Of a stretch of 64,000 bases of DNA, positions 35,675 through 45,033 are shown in pieces. Every line of letters starts with the position of its first letter. The first letter of the stretch is position 1. This stretch comes from SCBR16-9 sp964537975 (GTDB lineage: Bacteria; Hydrogenedentota; Hydrogenedentia; Hydrogenedentales; SCBR16-9). Where the stretch lies: NCBI GenBank assembly GCA_964537975.1, contig CAZIDP010000019.1, forward strand, positions 1 to 64,000, given 5' to 3'. The position numbers and the translations under genes are program-made. Below the pieces are notes generated by a model, which was given only the letters and a program-made list of their open reading frames with translations, was not told the origin of the DNA and did not search any database.

Positions 35675-37411
35675 CTACGGTATGTCTATGCCACTCAAGG
35701 CCCAAGCCATCATACCTTTAGGTTCGTTGGGTGTGTCACCATGAAGATACAAATATCCTATGGGAAAGCCGAACACCACATGTCCCGGTTTCATGAGTCC
35801 AAAAGGTTTCCCGTCACCATCCTGCAAGACAGCCGTGTACTCACCTTCTGCTTTCATTGTACGCAGGTCCAGCGGCGCCACGGGGCAGTCTGCGTGCAGC
35901 AGATTGAATCGGGCATAATCCTCCACATGATGTTCCTGGGCACGGCGACCTTTCAGCTCCGGCACAAACGGCATGTCTTCAATGAGAGGTAGACCCAAAG
36001 CATCAATCCGTGCGCTGACAGAATCCGGCATCAGTTCTCTTGGAGAGAACGCCAAGACCAGGGCACGGTAACCGGACAGGTCTTCTTCCAGGTTGTCTTC
36101 ACATATGATACGAACAGGCACATCCATATCACGCAGCATTTTATAGACCCCAAATTGGGCATGGTGCAACCACTCAGTGGGTTCACGATAAAGGTAATTT
36201 GCCCATTTAGATAAAAACAGCAACACAGTATTTTCTTCATCCCAGGCAGGTTGACGTGGTGCAACAGGCAAATCCGATTGCCACAGCGCAATAAGATCAT
36301 TCACAATGCGTATCTTGCTGGGTGTTACTTCCTTAATATAGGCCAAATTGGCCATTTTCAATCCAGCACCTGCGAGTGCCGCATCCCGGCCTATCGCCAT
36401 CAATTGCGCGTCACTGTATCCCAGCCTGGCAAGATTCTGCATTTGATCAAACTCAAATTCAGAGGGCAGCTTCGTGATGCCCCGAAAAGACGCCACTGCT
36501 GCTGCAGCGTGCCAGGAAGGGTCTTTTCCATGCCAGAAGAAGTCCCAGGAGTGAACTACCTGATCTGCCTGACGGCTCAGACCCCAGTAATCCTGATTTG
36601 ACATGTGCGCACTCTGACGTCGGTAACCTTCACCCAGTGGTGCTGAAATCAAAGCATCGGGGTTTGCCTTGTAAATGGCTTCGGCAAATCGTGCGTTTGC
36701 CAGATGCCAGCAATATTCACGAAAAGCGATCCAGGCACGCGATTCCGGATTCAAATCCGGCAAACCTTGTGTATCTGCTGGAACTTCCGGGTACTCAGAC
36801 AAGGGGGTGTCCTGATCGACCACGGCGAGTAACCAGTCTGGTCGGGGTGATTGATGTATCGCCTCATGCCACAAGGCCATTGCCGCATCATCATAACTCC
36901 ACCAATCAGCAAATTTCAGTTCGGCATGAATACCGATGAAGGCATTGTGATAGACTGGCCAACCCTTCGTTACTTCTGCGATGGCTGTACAGACCGGGCC
37001 AAAATGATTCCAGAAATTTTCTGACACAATGGAGGGCTGCCCCTGATGTACGACTTCACCTTCAAAATTTTTCCAGAGTTCACTGTCGTACCAGTCTGGT
37101 TTTGCTCCGGCATAATAACTGTTGATACGCAGACGCATGGGCATGTCATATTTTTTGCATACCTCAAGACGCGCTTCCAACCAGGAAGTATCAATTTCCC
37201 CAGGATTCGGTTCCATAACGCGCCAGGGTACACTTATCTCTATCAGATTCCCGCCAATTGATTTGAAATCCTTAACCCATACTTCAAATATTTCAATATC
37301 TTGACACGGCTCAGTCCAGTCCCAAATATCGATAGATATCTCTTTTCTGTCCATATCCATTTCCCCTGAAAACAGTATTGCGACCAAGATCAATCCGGCT
37401 ATACCTGTCAT
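35675..37411 (-). CDS. Exported glycosidase-like protein (GH42-like TIM barrel)
   Basis: A 578-residue protein with a hydrophobic N-terminus (residues 3-16) that may be a signal or anchor. Residues 20-300 look like a glycoside hydrolase TIM barrel of the beta-galactosidase (GH42) type: IGGNLIEISVPWRVMEPNPG early, then MRLRINSYY and GIHAELKFADWW, whose Glu may be the acid/base. The C-terminal third resembles the Rossmann-like domain that follows the barrel in GH42 enzymes (NTVLLFLSKWANYLYR onward). A LacI-family regulator is encoded 82 bases upstream on the same strand, which supports a role in sugar use. The sugar is unknown and the second catalytic residue is not certain. Confidence 0.7.
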   Translation of the reverse strand: MTGIAGLILVAILFSGEMDMDRKEISIDIWDWTEPCQDIEIFEVWVKDFKSIGGNLIEISVPWRVMEPNPGEIDTSWLEARLEVCKKYDMPMRLRINSYYAGAKPDWYDSELWKNFEGEVVHQGQPSIVSENFWNHFGPVCTAIAEVTKGWPVYHNAFIGIHAELKFADWWSYDDAAMALWHEAIHQSPRPDWLLAVVDQDTPLSEYPEVPADTQGLPDLNPESRAWIAFREYCWHLANARFAEAIYKANPDALISAPLGEGYRRQSAHMSNQDYWGLSRQADQVVHSWDFFWHGKDPSWHAAAAVASFRGITKLPSEFEFDQMQNLARLGYSDAQLMAIGRDAALAGAGLKMANLAYIKEVTPSKIRIVNDLIALWQSDLPVAPRQPAWDEENTVLLFLSKWANYLYREPTEWLHHAQFGVYKMLRDMDVPVRIICEDNLEEDLSGYRALVLAFSPRELMPDSVSARIDALGLPLIEDMPFVPELKGRRAQEHHVEDYARFNLLHADCPVAPLDLRTMKAEGEYTAVLQDGDGKPFGLMKPGHVVFGFPIGYLYLHGDTPNEPKGMMAWALSGIDIP

Positions 37412-37493
37412 GATGCTTTATCTCCCAACGTTATTTTTGTTTATATATTTGCCCAAATACTATTCATCATGGACTATCGGTACCACTCAGCAA

Positions 37494-38480
37494 TCATGAT
37501 TTTCTGGAACTGTCCCGTATGGTAAGCTCCGGTTGTAATATGGATGATTGTACTGGTACTTCTGGTTCTCGCATGCGTCGCAATAAAAATTGCCATGCCA
37601 GTTTACACATCTGTGGAATTGGCAAAGATATGGTGCTGAGCGGATGTTCGAGGTATTCTATTTCCTCCAGACCATCGCAACCTACCAGGGCAACATCATG
37701 GGGAACCTGAACACCATGCGTAAGCAAGGCCCGGTAGGCACCAATGGCGTGTTCATCATTAAAAGCCATTATGGCATCAAACTGTAACGATTTACCTATC
37801 GATTCAGTCACGATCTCCATTGCGTTTTTTCTGTGATCTTCGACTGTCTGCAAAATGATTGTTTCCAGTCCAGCTTGTTTCACAACATCACAATAGGCCC
37901 GATACCTGTCTTGCTCAATATTTATGTACCACTCAGGCCCCAGGAAGGCGATTTTTCTGCATCCTTCCGCCAACAAATGATTCATCGCCTGCACTACAGG
38001 TTGGTACAAATCAATGCGCACATGGTCCACCGAAGTGTCGCAATATACCCCCATGTTGACCAGCGGTAACACCGAATCCTGATACTGTGTCCTCGCATGA
38101 TTAACCCAGAGAATGCTGTCGAGAATAATCAGGCCATCAGCAGGCCAGTCGGCGGTAAAATTATACGTATCTACCTCCAGGCTACGATAATGCAGATTAC
38201 GTAGCAGCATGTCATACGATGATTTCACCAGACGTTGCTCCAAATGGTAAAGCACGGTATTGGCATAGGGAGTAGTCAAACTCCCCATCCAAACCGAGAC
38301 CACCTGACTGCGTCCAGTGGACAGTGCCTGTGCCATACGGCTGGGGCGATAACCAACTTCATTGAGCTGGCGCAATACCCGCTCGCGTGTTTTCTGGTTG
38401 ATGTCCGGAGCGTCATTCAACGCACGCCATATGGTACCTTTCGAAATACCCAGGCATTTAGCAACTTCCTGAATTGTCAT
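37494..38480 (-). CDS. LacI-family transcriptional regulator
   Basis: A 328-residue DNA-binding repressor. I start at ATG 38480, since MTIQEVAKCLGISKGTIWRALND is the standard helix-turn-helix start of the family; an upstream in-frame GTG or ATG would add unrelated residues. The hinge helix is in PSRMAQALSTGRSQVVSV. The remaining 260 residues form a periplasmic-binding-protein-like effector domain, most like sugar-responsive members. A promoter and palindrome at 38554-38599 suggest autoregulation. The adjacent glycosidase-like gene is its probable target. Confidence 0.93.
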   Translation of the reverse strand: MTIQEVAKCLGISKGTIWRALNDAPDINQKTRERVLRQLNEVGYRPSRMAQALSTGRSQVVSVWMGSLTTPYANTVLYHLEQRLVKSSYDMLLRNLHYRSLEVDTYNFTADWPADGLIILDSILWVNHARTQYQDSVLPLVNMGVYCDTSVDHVRIDLYQPVVQAMNHLLAEGCRKIAFLGPEWYINIEQDRYRAYCDVVKQAGLETIILQTVEDHRKNAMEIVTESIGKSLQFDAIMAFNDEHAIGAYRALLTHGVQVPHDVALVGCDGLEEIEYLEHPLSTISLPIPQMCKLAWQFLLRRMREPEVPVQSSILQPELTIRDSSRKS

Positions 38481-38553
38481 ATTATCCTGCCCCTCCCACC
38501 AGTGACCGCTGCCAATCCAACATACTGTAACCGGAACCATTGCCAGTAAATTT

Positions 38554-38599
38554 CGTGACCGGTCCCGACTTTATATCAGTACACATACCTCGTATCCAA
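38554..38599 (-). promoter_or_regulatory. Promoter with palindromic operator for the LacI-family gene
   Basis: On the minus strand, TTGGAT (38594-38599) is the -35, TATAAA (38570-38575) the -10, with an 18-base spacer. The palindrome GACCGGTC (38557-38564), extended to a near-perfect 14-mer at 38554-38567 with a central CG as in LacI-family operators, covers the expected start of transcription. This layout fits repression by the encoded regulator. Confidence 0.55.
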
Positions 38600-38771
38600 G
38601 ATAATGCCAAAGCAACGTATGCGATTGCAATATTCTTACTTACGACAAGAGAAATTTTGACAAGGCATAAATCAAACTGAATTGTACCTGGAGCATGGCA
38701 GGGATATTAGGATAAACAAATATAGAAATCGGACTGGAAAACAATGCTGGAAATGTCGGAGAATACTAAGC

Positions 38772-40445
38772 ATGAATATAAATGCCAGTATCATCGATCA
38801 ACGTGTGGTTGGAATCGCAGAAGAATATTCCGATTGTCTACCACAAACAAGCGACATCAACCAGAAAAAAGCAGCAGCATTCGTGTTGTTGTGCATGTCT
38901 ACCAGTCTGGAAATGCCTTTAGAAGAATCCGCAGAGCACATTACAGAAGGGGGTAATGATGCCGGTGTAGACGGAATCCATATTGGCGAAGTTGAAGATG
39001 GTGAGTTTCTAGTAACCATTTTTCAATGTAAGTACAAGATTATGGATTTGAGTGGCAAATCAAATTTTCCCGAAAACGGTGTACAAAAAGCTGTCAATAC
39101 AGTTCAAGTGCTCTTTGATCCGTCCAGAAACGTAACCTTAAATCCAAAAATTGCACCTAAAATAGAGGAAATTCGCTCGCTGATACGTGACGCATTCATC
39201 CCGACGGTTCGCGTGATGTTGTGCAACAATGGTGATTCATGGAATGAGCAGGCAGAATCGTGGATTACACAGGCAAAAAAAGACTATGCTGATAAAGTAA
39301 GTTTTATACATTTTAACCACGATTCAATGATCAACATACTGCAACGCAGTAAACGCGTTGATGCCACATTGGCGATGAGTGGTCAGGCGATAGTTGAAGA
39401 TATGAACTACATGCGCGTTTTAATCGGACGCGTATCGGTTCAGGAAATCTACAGACTGTTCAATGAACATGGTAACACAATGTTAGAGCGTAACATCCGT
39501 CGTTACCTTGGACTCCATACAAACCGGGTTAATTCAGCAATTCATGAAACACTTGTGAATCCGGACAAATCAGACAAATTTTATTTTTTCAACAATGGCA
39601 TTACTGTGGTGTGCGACAAATTTGATTACAATGCCTTTCAGCAAACTGATTTCAAAGTTCAACTCAAAAACATGCAAATAATTAATGGAGGTCAAACCTG
39701 CAAAACTATTCAGGAAACATTAGACAATAACATGTTTGGAACTGCGGGGAAATCCGCGTATGTAATGATACGTATCTATCAGCTTTCTGACACTTATAAC
39801 GAAATCGTACAAGAAATTACCTATGCTACGAACAGTCAGAACCCGGTAGACTTGCGTGATTTACGATCCAATGACGAAACACAAAAATTGCTTGCTCTGG
39901 GAATGTCTGAACTTGGGTATACCTATAAAAGTCAGCGGGAAGTTGGAACAAGTACAACTGATATTATACCGAGCACATCGGTAGCAGAATCCGTTATGGC
40001 AATATGGCGACAAAAGCCTCACCAGGCTAAGTTTCTGCGAAGGGAACATTTTGGAAAACTTTATGGAGAAATATTTAACGATTTAAATGCTTCGCAAGCG
40101 GTTCTGGCAGTTCTTATATTTCGGTTCGCTGATAAAGTCAGAAAACGACCTAATATCGCCTTAAAAACAGATTTTCTGGCCTATTCTACACATTATATTG
40201 CCATGCTGATTGGACGTAACCTTATAAATGAGTTGAATCTTCGATTTGAAGAAATTACACACAGAAATTTTAAGATGATTCAAAGCAAGTTTGTTGAAAA
40301 TCAGGAGCAGTTGCATCAGCAGGCACTCCAGGAAATCGATCAGGCATTGAAAGCCTGTTATGGAAATCGAAAAATATCATTGCAACAACTTTCTGCAACC
40401 TTCCGCAGAGGTGATTTACTTGAAATGCTGGATGTTGATGATTGA
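38772..40445 (+). CDS. AIPR-family (abortive-infection phage resistance) protein
   Basis: A 557-residue protein of the AIPR family, named after the phage-resistance protein AbiQ-unrelated Abi systems of lactococci. I start at ATG 38772, with CGGAG 10 bases before. The core signature is FYFFNNGITVVCDKF near residue 275 and MQIINGGQTCKTIQE some 30 residues on. N-terminal residues 60-90 show a possible PD-(D/E)XK-type nuclease site: GVDGIHIGE followed by VTIFQCKYK, giving Asp67 and Gln85-x-Lys87. It stands alone between the LacI regulator and the IOR operon, with no methylase, restriction or other defence gene next to it. Family fairly sure; nuclease activity is inferred. Confidence 0.82.
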   Translation: MNINASIIDQRVVGIAEEYSDCLPQTSDINQKKAAAFVLLCMSTSLEMPLEESAEHITEGGNDAGVDGIHIGEVEDGEFLVTIFQCKYKIMDLSGKSNFPENGVQKAVNTVQVLFDPSRNVTLNPKIAPKIEEIRSLIRDAFIPTVRVMLCNNGDSWNEQAESWITQAKKDYADKVSFIHFNHDSMINILQRSKRVDATLAMSGQAIVEDMNYMRVLIGRVSVQEIYRLFNEHGNTMLERNIRRYLGLHTNRVNSAIHETLVNPDKSDKFYFFNNGITVVCDKFDYNAFQQTDFKVQLKNMQIINGGQTCKTIQETLDNNMFGTAGKSAYVMIRIYQLSDTYNEIVQEITYATNSQNPVDLRDLRSNDETQKLLALGMSELGYTYKSQREVGTSTTDIIPSTSVAESVMAIWRQKPHQAKFLRREHFGKLYGEIFNDLNASQAVLAVLIFRFADKVRKRPNIALKTDFLAYSTHYIAMLIGRNLINELNLRFEEITHRNFKMIQSKFVENQEQLHQQALQEIDQALKACYGNRKISLQQLSATFRRGDLLEMLDVDD

Positions 40446-40942
40446 TTTACCAGAAACCAGTCTCTATCTGCTCACAAATAGATTACTAGTCCCCTTTATA
40501 TTCAGTTCAACCTGCCAAATTGAATGCGATATGTCATTCAAAAAAAGTACTTTTGGTTTGAAAATAGGGTACAAATTTCTGATAAAAACCTACAAGTTTA
40601 AGAGAAAAACCACGTTTGATTGATTTTTTATTTTCAATTCTTTATTATATTGACAGAATCGCGCTTGGCCAGCGCAGTTTCAATAGAATAATAATTTTCA
40701 TTGAACTCTTTACGTAAGATTCGGTAAATTTGAAAAGCGATTTTCCTGATCTAGCTTAAATCTCTGCTTCGATTCACGATAAAACATCAAAATCACAGAT
40801 TGAAGTACAATCGTATACACAGAACAAGTCGTTCCGGGGGATGCAATAGCAACAATCAATAGGCAATTGCAGTGCAAAGGCCGACGTAGTACGCCGGAAT
40901 CGTCTTAACCATACAAGTCATAATACCTTTGGGGGAACATGC
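40446..40942. other. AT-rich spacer before the IOR operon
   Basis: About 500 bases with no gene I can support. An 87-codon frame at 40360-40623 overlaps the AIPR gene and looks like chance. A perfect -35 TTGACA lies at 40650-40655 without a matching -10, and a small hairpin GCGCT/AGCGC is at 40661-40675. The iorA ribosome binding site GGGGG is at 40931-40935. Confidence 0.45.
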
Positions 40943-42553
40943 ATGGCTGAAATTGCACCACAATTGTTAAGCGGTAATGAGGCCATTGCGATGGCCGCAC
41001 TGGATGCGGGAATAACCTTGGGTGTTGGTTATCCCGGCACACCTTCCACTGAGATACTCGAAAATCTGTCGCGTATTGGTGGCGAAGCGCAATGGGCACC
41101 AAATGAGAAAGTCGCACTTGAAGTTGGAATTGGTGTGGCCTATGCCGGTGGACGCGCACTGGTAACCATGAAGCATGTCGGGGTGAATGTCGCCGCAGAC
41201 CCCTTGTTTACGGTTGCCTATACGGGGGTTAGCGGTGCTTTGGTCGTTATCTCTGCCGATGACCCCGGAATGCATTCCAGCCAGAATGAACAAGACAACC
41301 GGCGATATGCTGTGGCAGCCGGTATTCCCATGCTGGAGCCTTCAGATTCACAAGAAGCATATGATTATATGCTTGAGGCATTTGAACTTTCTGAAACCTT
41401 TAATATCACTGTCCTTTTCCGGCTGACCACGCGGGTCTGTCACTCAAAAAGTATTGTACGATCTCGCCCCAAACCCCTCCGACAGGCTCATTTTGAACGC
41501 GATATCAAGGGTCGCGTCATGATACCCGGATATGCGCGCCCGGCACATCGGCGCATGCGTGAAAAGTTGAAGCAGATCGCCGTCGCTCCACTAATGGACA
41601 GATTGACCTTTGAGACAGGCAATCCGGAAAGCAAAAAGGGCATCATTACTTCAGGAATCACCTATCAACATGTTGTAGAAAGCATGCCCGATGCCAGAAT
41701 CCTGAAGCTGGGAATAACCTATCCCCTGCCCCTGGAACGGATTCAGCAGTTTGTGGAATCCGTTGAGGAGTGTTTGGTAGTTGAAGAAGGTGATCCGTGC
41801 CTGGAGGAAGCATTTAAATTCGCAAACATACCGGTTGAAGGTAAGCCGGAAGACTTCCGATTTGGTGAATTAACAGTTGATCGGGTACAGCAAATAATCA
41901 CCAGAAATTACAAAGAAATTCCACCGCCACCGCCAGGGAAACCTCCCCAGCTCTGTGCTCGCTGTCCACACCGTATCGCATTCAGTATTTTGTCACGCCT
42001 TGACTGTATCGTTGCAGGGGACATCGGTTGCTATACCCTTGGTGTCATGCCCCCCTTTGAAGCAATGGATACCTGCGTGTGCATGGGGGCAAGCATTGGT
42101 GTGGGACTGGGGTTACGGCATGCCTTGCCAACAGATGAAGCACGCCGGGTGGTAAGCGTTATAGGTGACAGCACATTCGCCCACACGGGAATTAATGGAT
42201 TGGTTGAAATGGCGTATAACCCGCCAACAACCGGCCATGTTGTTCTAATCCTCGACAATCTGACAACAGCCATGACTGGCACCCAGGAACACCCGGGCAC
42301 TGGTCGCAGACTGGACCATTCAGCTACACGCCAACTGGATTTTGAGGCATTGAGCCGTGCGGTAGGTATCCAGCGTGTACATACCATCGATCCGACAGAA
42401 GATGCAGAAGCATATGAACGACTTATCAAAGATTCACTTGAATCAGGTGAACTTGTGGTGATTATTGCTCGCAAACCTTGTATCTTAACCGAGAAGCGGA
42501 TTGCCAGGCTGGAGGCAGAAGCATGTCTTGCGGAGCAACCCAATAATGATTGA
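40943..42553 (+). CDS. iorA: Indolepyruvate ferredoxin oxidoreductase alpha subunit, lacking the ferredoxin domain
   Basis: Oxidatively decarboxylates aryl pyruvates (indolepyruvate, phenylpyruvate) to arylacetyl-CoA with transfer of electrons to ferredoxin. The 536-residue protein has the N-terminal pyrimidine-binding half (LSGNEAIAMAALDAG, GYPGTPSTEI) and the TPP/Mg half (LCARCPHR, GDIGCYTLG, GDSTFAHTGINGL). Typical IorA proteins run past 600 residues and end in two 4Fe-4S motifs; this one stops after ARKPCILTEKR with only 20 further residues and no such Cys cluster. Electrons must therefore leave by another route or a separate ferredoxin. It overlaps iorB by 8 bases. Confidence 0.93.
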   Translation: MAEIAPQLLSGNEAIAMAALDAGITLGVGYPGTPSTEILENLSRIGGEAQWAPNEKVALEVGIGVAYAGGRALVTMKHVGVNVAADPLFTVAYTGVSGALVVISADDPGMHSSQNEQDNRRYAVAAGIPMLEPSDSQEAYDYMLEAFELSETFNITVLFRLTTRVCHSKSIVRSRPKPLRQAHFERDIKGRVMIPGYARPAHRRMREKLKQIAVAPLMDRLTFETGNPESKKGIITSGITYQHVVESMPDARILKLGITYPLPLERIQQFVESVEECLVVEEGDPCLEEAFKFANIPVEGKPEDFRFGELTVDRVQQIITRNYKEIPPPPPGKPPQLCARCPHRIAFSILSRLDCIVAGDIGCYTLGVMPPFEAMDTCVCMGASIGVGLGLRHALPTDEARRVVSVIGDSTFAHTGINGLVEMAYNPPTTGHVVLILDNLTTAMTGTQEHPGTGRRLDHSATRQLDFEALSRAVGIQRVHTIDPTEDAEAYERLIKDSLESGELVVIIARKPCILTEKRIARLEAEACLAEQPNND

Positions 42554-43118
42554 GGCAGGAGTCACGAACGTCGTAATCGCCGGACTAGGCGGTCAGGGAG
42601 TAGTGAAAGCTTCGGACATCCTGTCGCAAGCCGCATTTGCTGCCGGCCTTGATGTGAAAAAGAGTGAAATTCACGGCATGAGCCAGCGCGGTGGCTCGGT
42701 CAGCAGTGATGTGCGATTTGGTGAGAGAGTGTTCAGCCCCATGATACCACGTGGTCAAGCTGATTTCCTTATTATTATGGAAGAAACGCAAGTTACACCA
42801 AACATACACCATATTCGACCTGGTGGTGTTCTGATCACCCCAGATCATATTCCCTATATCCTTGAAGTGGAAGATGAAGAGCAAGCCATATTACTACAAC
42901 GCACGTTAAATGTTGCGATGATCGGTGTATTGAGCAGCTATATACCTAATATAATGTCGGAGCATTGGCTGGAAGCCATTCACAATAATGTTCCGAACGG
43001 TTACTTCGAAATAAATCGTAAAGTATTTCTGCTGGCACAGGCGGTGGAGCAGGTTATGTCACGATTGGTGACGACGACGAGCAGCATTGGGGGTATACCC
43101 AAACCTGCCCTGCGGTAA
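42546..43118 (+). CDS. iorB: Indolepyruvate ferredoxin oxidoreductase beta subunit
   Basis: The 190-residue gamma-type subunit, starting with NVVIAGLGGQGVVKASDIL and containing KKSEIHGMSQRGGSVSSDVR, the family signature. The ATG at 42546 lies inside the end of iorA (ATGATTGA), and GGAG sits 8 bases upstream, so translation is coupled. Alternative upstream frame positions would run into iorA and are not used. Together with IorA it makes arylacetyl-CoA, which the following ligase genes can interconvert with the free acid. Confidence 0.95.
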   Translation: MIEAGVTNVVIAGLGGQGVVKASDILSQAAFAAGLDVKKSEIHGMSQRGGSVSSDVRFGERVFSPMIPRGQADFLIIMEETQVTPNIHHIRPGGVLITPDHIPYILEVEDEEQAILLQRTLNVAMIGVLSSYIPNIMSEHWLEAIHNNVPNGYFEINRKVFLLAQAVEQVMSRLVTTTSSIGGIPKPALR

Positions 43119-43145
43119 ATTAAAAAATTTGGGGGAGAGAATTCA

Positions 43146-44516
43146 ATGACCCAGTCGTCTGGTACTACGGGCTCAGTGTTAAGTGTGGGAACATTTCAGG
43201 CAATCAGCGCTCCAGACTATATCCCGAAAAAACAGCTCCAGGAGCTGCAATTATCTCGGTTACAACAAATCGTCACACATGCTTATCAAAACGTTGCATT
43301 GTACCGAGAACGCATGGATGCCAAAGGTATCACTCCTGTTGATATCCAATCCCTGGATGACATTGTCCACTTGCCATTTACGTTAAAGTCTGACTTGCGT
43401 GATACCTATCCCTACGGGCTGTTTGCCGTGCCCCTGGAAGAAGTGGTTCGTGTACATGCATCCAGTGGCACTACAGGAAAACCGATTGTAGTCGCCTACA
43501 CACAGGCGGATTTGGAAGTGTGGTCCAATGTGATGGTACGCACCTTCGCTGCCTGTGGTCTGAACCGGGGTGACATAATCCAGAATGCCTATGGATATGG
43601 ACTTTTTACGGGTGGCTTGGGCGCTCATTATGGCGCAGAAGCCCTGGGGGCAACGGTCATACCAATTTCGGGTGGTAACACTGACCGCCAGATCATGGTA
43701 ATGAAAGATTTCGGTGTAACAGCAATATGTTCAACCCCCAGCTATTTCCTGCATATTCTGGAGCATGCTCCTGAGCTTGGTGTTCATTTTAATGTCCCGG
43801 GAAGCAACCAGGACTGCAATGTGCGTCTCAAGGCAGGTATCTTCGGAGCAGAACCTTGGACCGAAGCCATGCGCAAACATATCGAAGAGGCCAGTGGTAT
43901 CAAGGCGTATGACATCTACGGTCTTTCAGAAATTATTGGTCCGGGTGTAGGTTCGGAGTGCAGTGCACAAGCAGGACTGCATATGTTTGAAGACCACTTT
44001 TATCCAGAAATCATCGACCCTGAAACTGGTGCTTCCCTACCGGATGGCGAAGAAGGGGAGCTCGTACTGACTACGTTGAACAAGTGGGCTATGCCCATGC
44101 TGCGCTATCGCACCCGTGACATTACAGAAATTCTTCCAGAGCCATGCTCTTGCGGTCGCACTATACGACGTATCCGGCGTATCGGGCGCCGCAGTGACGA
44201 CATGTTTATCGTGCGTGGGGTTAATGTATTTCCCTCTCAGATTGAGTCCGCGCTACTGGCAGTCGAAGGTGCAATGCCCCATTACCAAATACGCCTGACA
44301 CGTCAAGAGGGCCTTGACCAGATTACGGTGGAAGTCGAGGTCACCCCGGAAATATTCAGTGATAAGGTAGGTGCAATGGAACGCCTTCAGCAGAAACTCT
44401 CCCACTCAATGGAAAACATCATCGGAATACGGGCAGCGTTGCGTTTGGTTGAACCAAACACCATTGAGCGCAGTATGGGAAAAGCCAAGCGGGTAATTGA
44501 TGAACGTGCATTGTAA
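43146..44516 (+). CDS. paaK: Phenylacetate-CoA ligase, copy 1
   Basis: Adenylate-forming ligase (AMP-binding family, class PaaK) joining arylacetate and CoA with ATP cleavage, 456 residues. The phosphate loop is SSGTTGKP near residue 107, then YGLSEIIGPGV and the acceptor motif RYRTRDI near residue 320, followed by GRRSDDMFIVRGVNVFPSQIE and the C-terminal lid with Lys near GKAKR. It follows iorB by 27 bases behind GGGGGAGAG. With a second copy at 45034-46374 it flanks an ACT protein. In anaerobes such ligases sit next to IOR and turn arylacetyl-CoA to or from the acid. Confidence 0.95.
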   Translation: MTQSSGTTGSVLSVGTFQAISAPDYIPKKQLQELQLSRLQQIVTHAYQNVALYRERMDAKGITPVDIQSLDDIVHLPFTLKSDLRDTYPYGLFAVPLEEVVRVHASSGTTGKPIVVAYTQADLEVWSNVMVRTFAACGLNRGDIIQNAYGYGLFTGGLGAHYGAEALGATVIPISGGNTDRQIMVMKDFGVTAICSTPSYFLHILEHAPELGVHFNVPGSNQDCNVRLKAGIFGAEPWTEAMRKHIEEASGIKAYDIYGLSEIIGPGVGSECSAQAGLHMFEDHFYPEIIDPETGASLPDGEEGELVLTTLNKWAMPMLRYRTRDITEILPEPCSCGRTIRRIRRIGRRSDDMFIVRGVNVFPSQIESALLAVEGAMPHYQIRLTRQEGLDQITVEVEVTPEIFSDKVGAMERLQQKLSHSMENIIGIRAALRLVEPNTIERSMGKAKRVIDERAL

Positions 44517-44577
44517 TTTATTTCTGAGAATCTGTTAACGCATACAACCGGGCCGGTTACTTTATAAGGATATCATC

Positions 44578-45030
44578 ATGAAACTGACACAACTCTCCCT
44601 GTTTCTGGAAAATAAACCAGGCCATGTAAAAATCCCCTGCCAGGTGCTGGCTGAAGCCGGTGTAAATATCTGTACCTTGTCTCTGGCAGACACAGCGCAG
44701 TTTGGTATATTGCATTTAATTGTAGAAGACTGGGAAAAAGGTTATGCAGCCCTGAAAAACGCAGGCTGTGTTGTCAATACTACAGATGTACTGGCACTGG
44801 TTGTGCCGGACAGGCCAGGTGGGCTGGCAGATTTACTCGACCATTGTGATACCTGCGGGTTGAATATTGAGTACATGTACGCATTCACCCGACGACGTAA
44901 ACAAGATGCCATTATGATAATCTGCTTTGAAGACCCAGACAAGGCAATTGAGGTACTGAAAGATCGGAAAATGGATGGTGTTGATGTCATGCGTTGTACT
45001 GACCTGTTCGGTGATTTGGAAGGGCTATAA
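44578..45030 (+). CDS. Two-ACT-domain amino-acid-binding protein
   Basis: A 150-residue protein made of two ACT domains: residues about 3-68 (LSLFLENKPGHVKIPCQVL) and 72-145 (LALVVPDRPGGLADLLDHC). ACT domains sense amino acids; a free ACT pair in an IOR/PaaK operon is a known arrangement and probably senses aromatic amino acids or regulates the ligases. It has AAGGA 8 bases upstream and ends 3 bases before the second ligase gene, so translation is coupled. Confidence 0.9.
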   Translation: MKLTQLSLFLENKPGHVKIPCQVLAEAGVNICTLSLADTAQFGILHLIVEDWEKGYAALKNAGCVVNTTDVLALVVPDRPGGLADLLDHCDTCGLNIEYMYAFTRRRKQDAIMIICFEDPDKAIEVLKDRKMDGVDVMRCTDLFGDLEGL

Positions 45031-45033
45031 TAC

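Noticed and set aside
40360..40623. 87-codon open frame after the AIPR gene
   Set aside because: It overlaps the end of AIPR in another frame and runs into AT-rich spacer; no family pattern.
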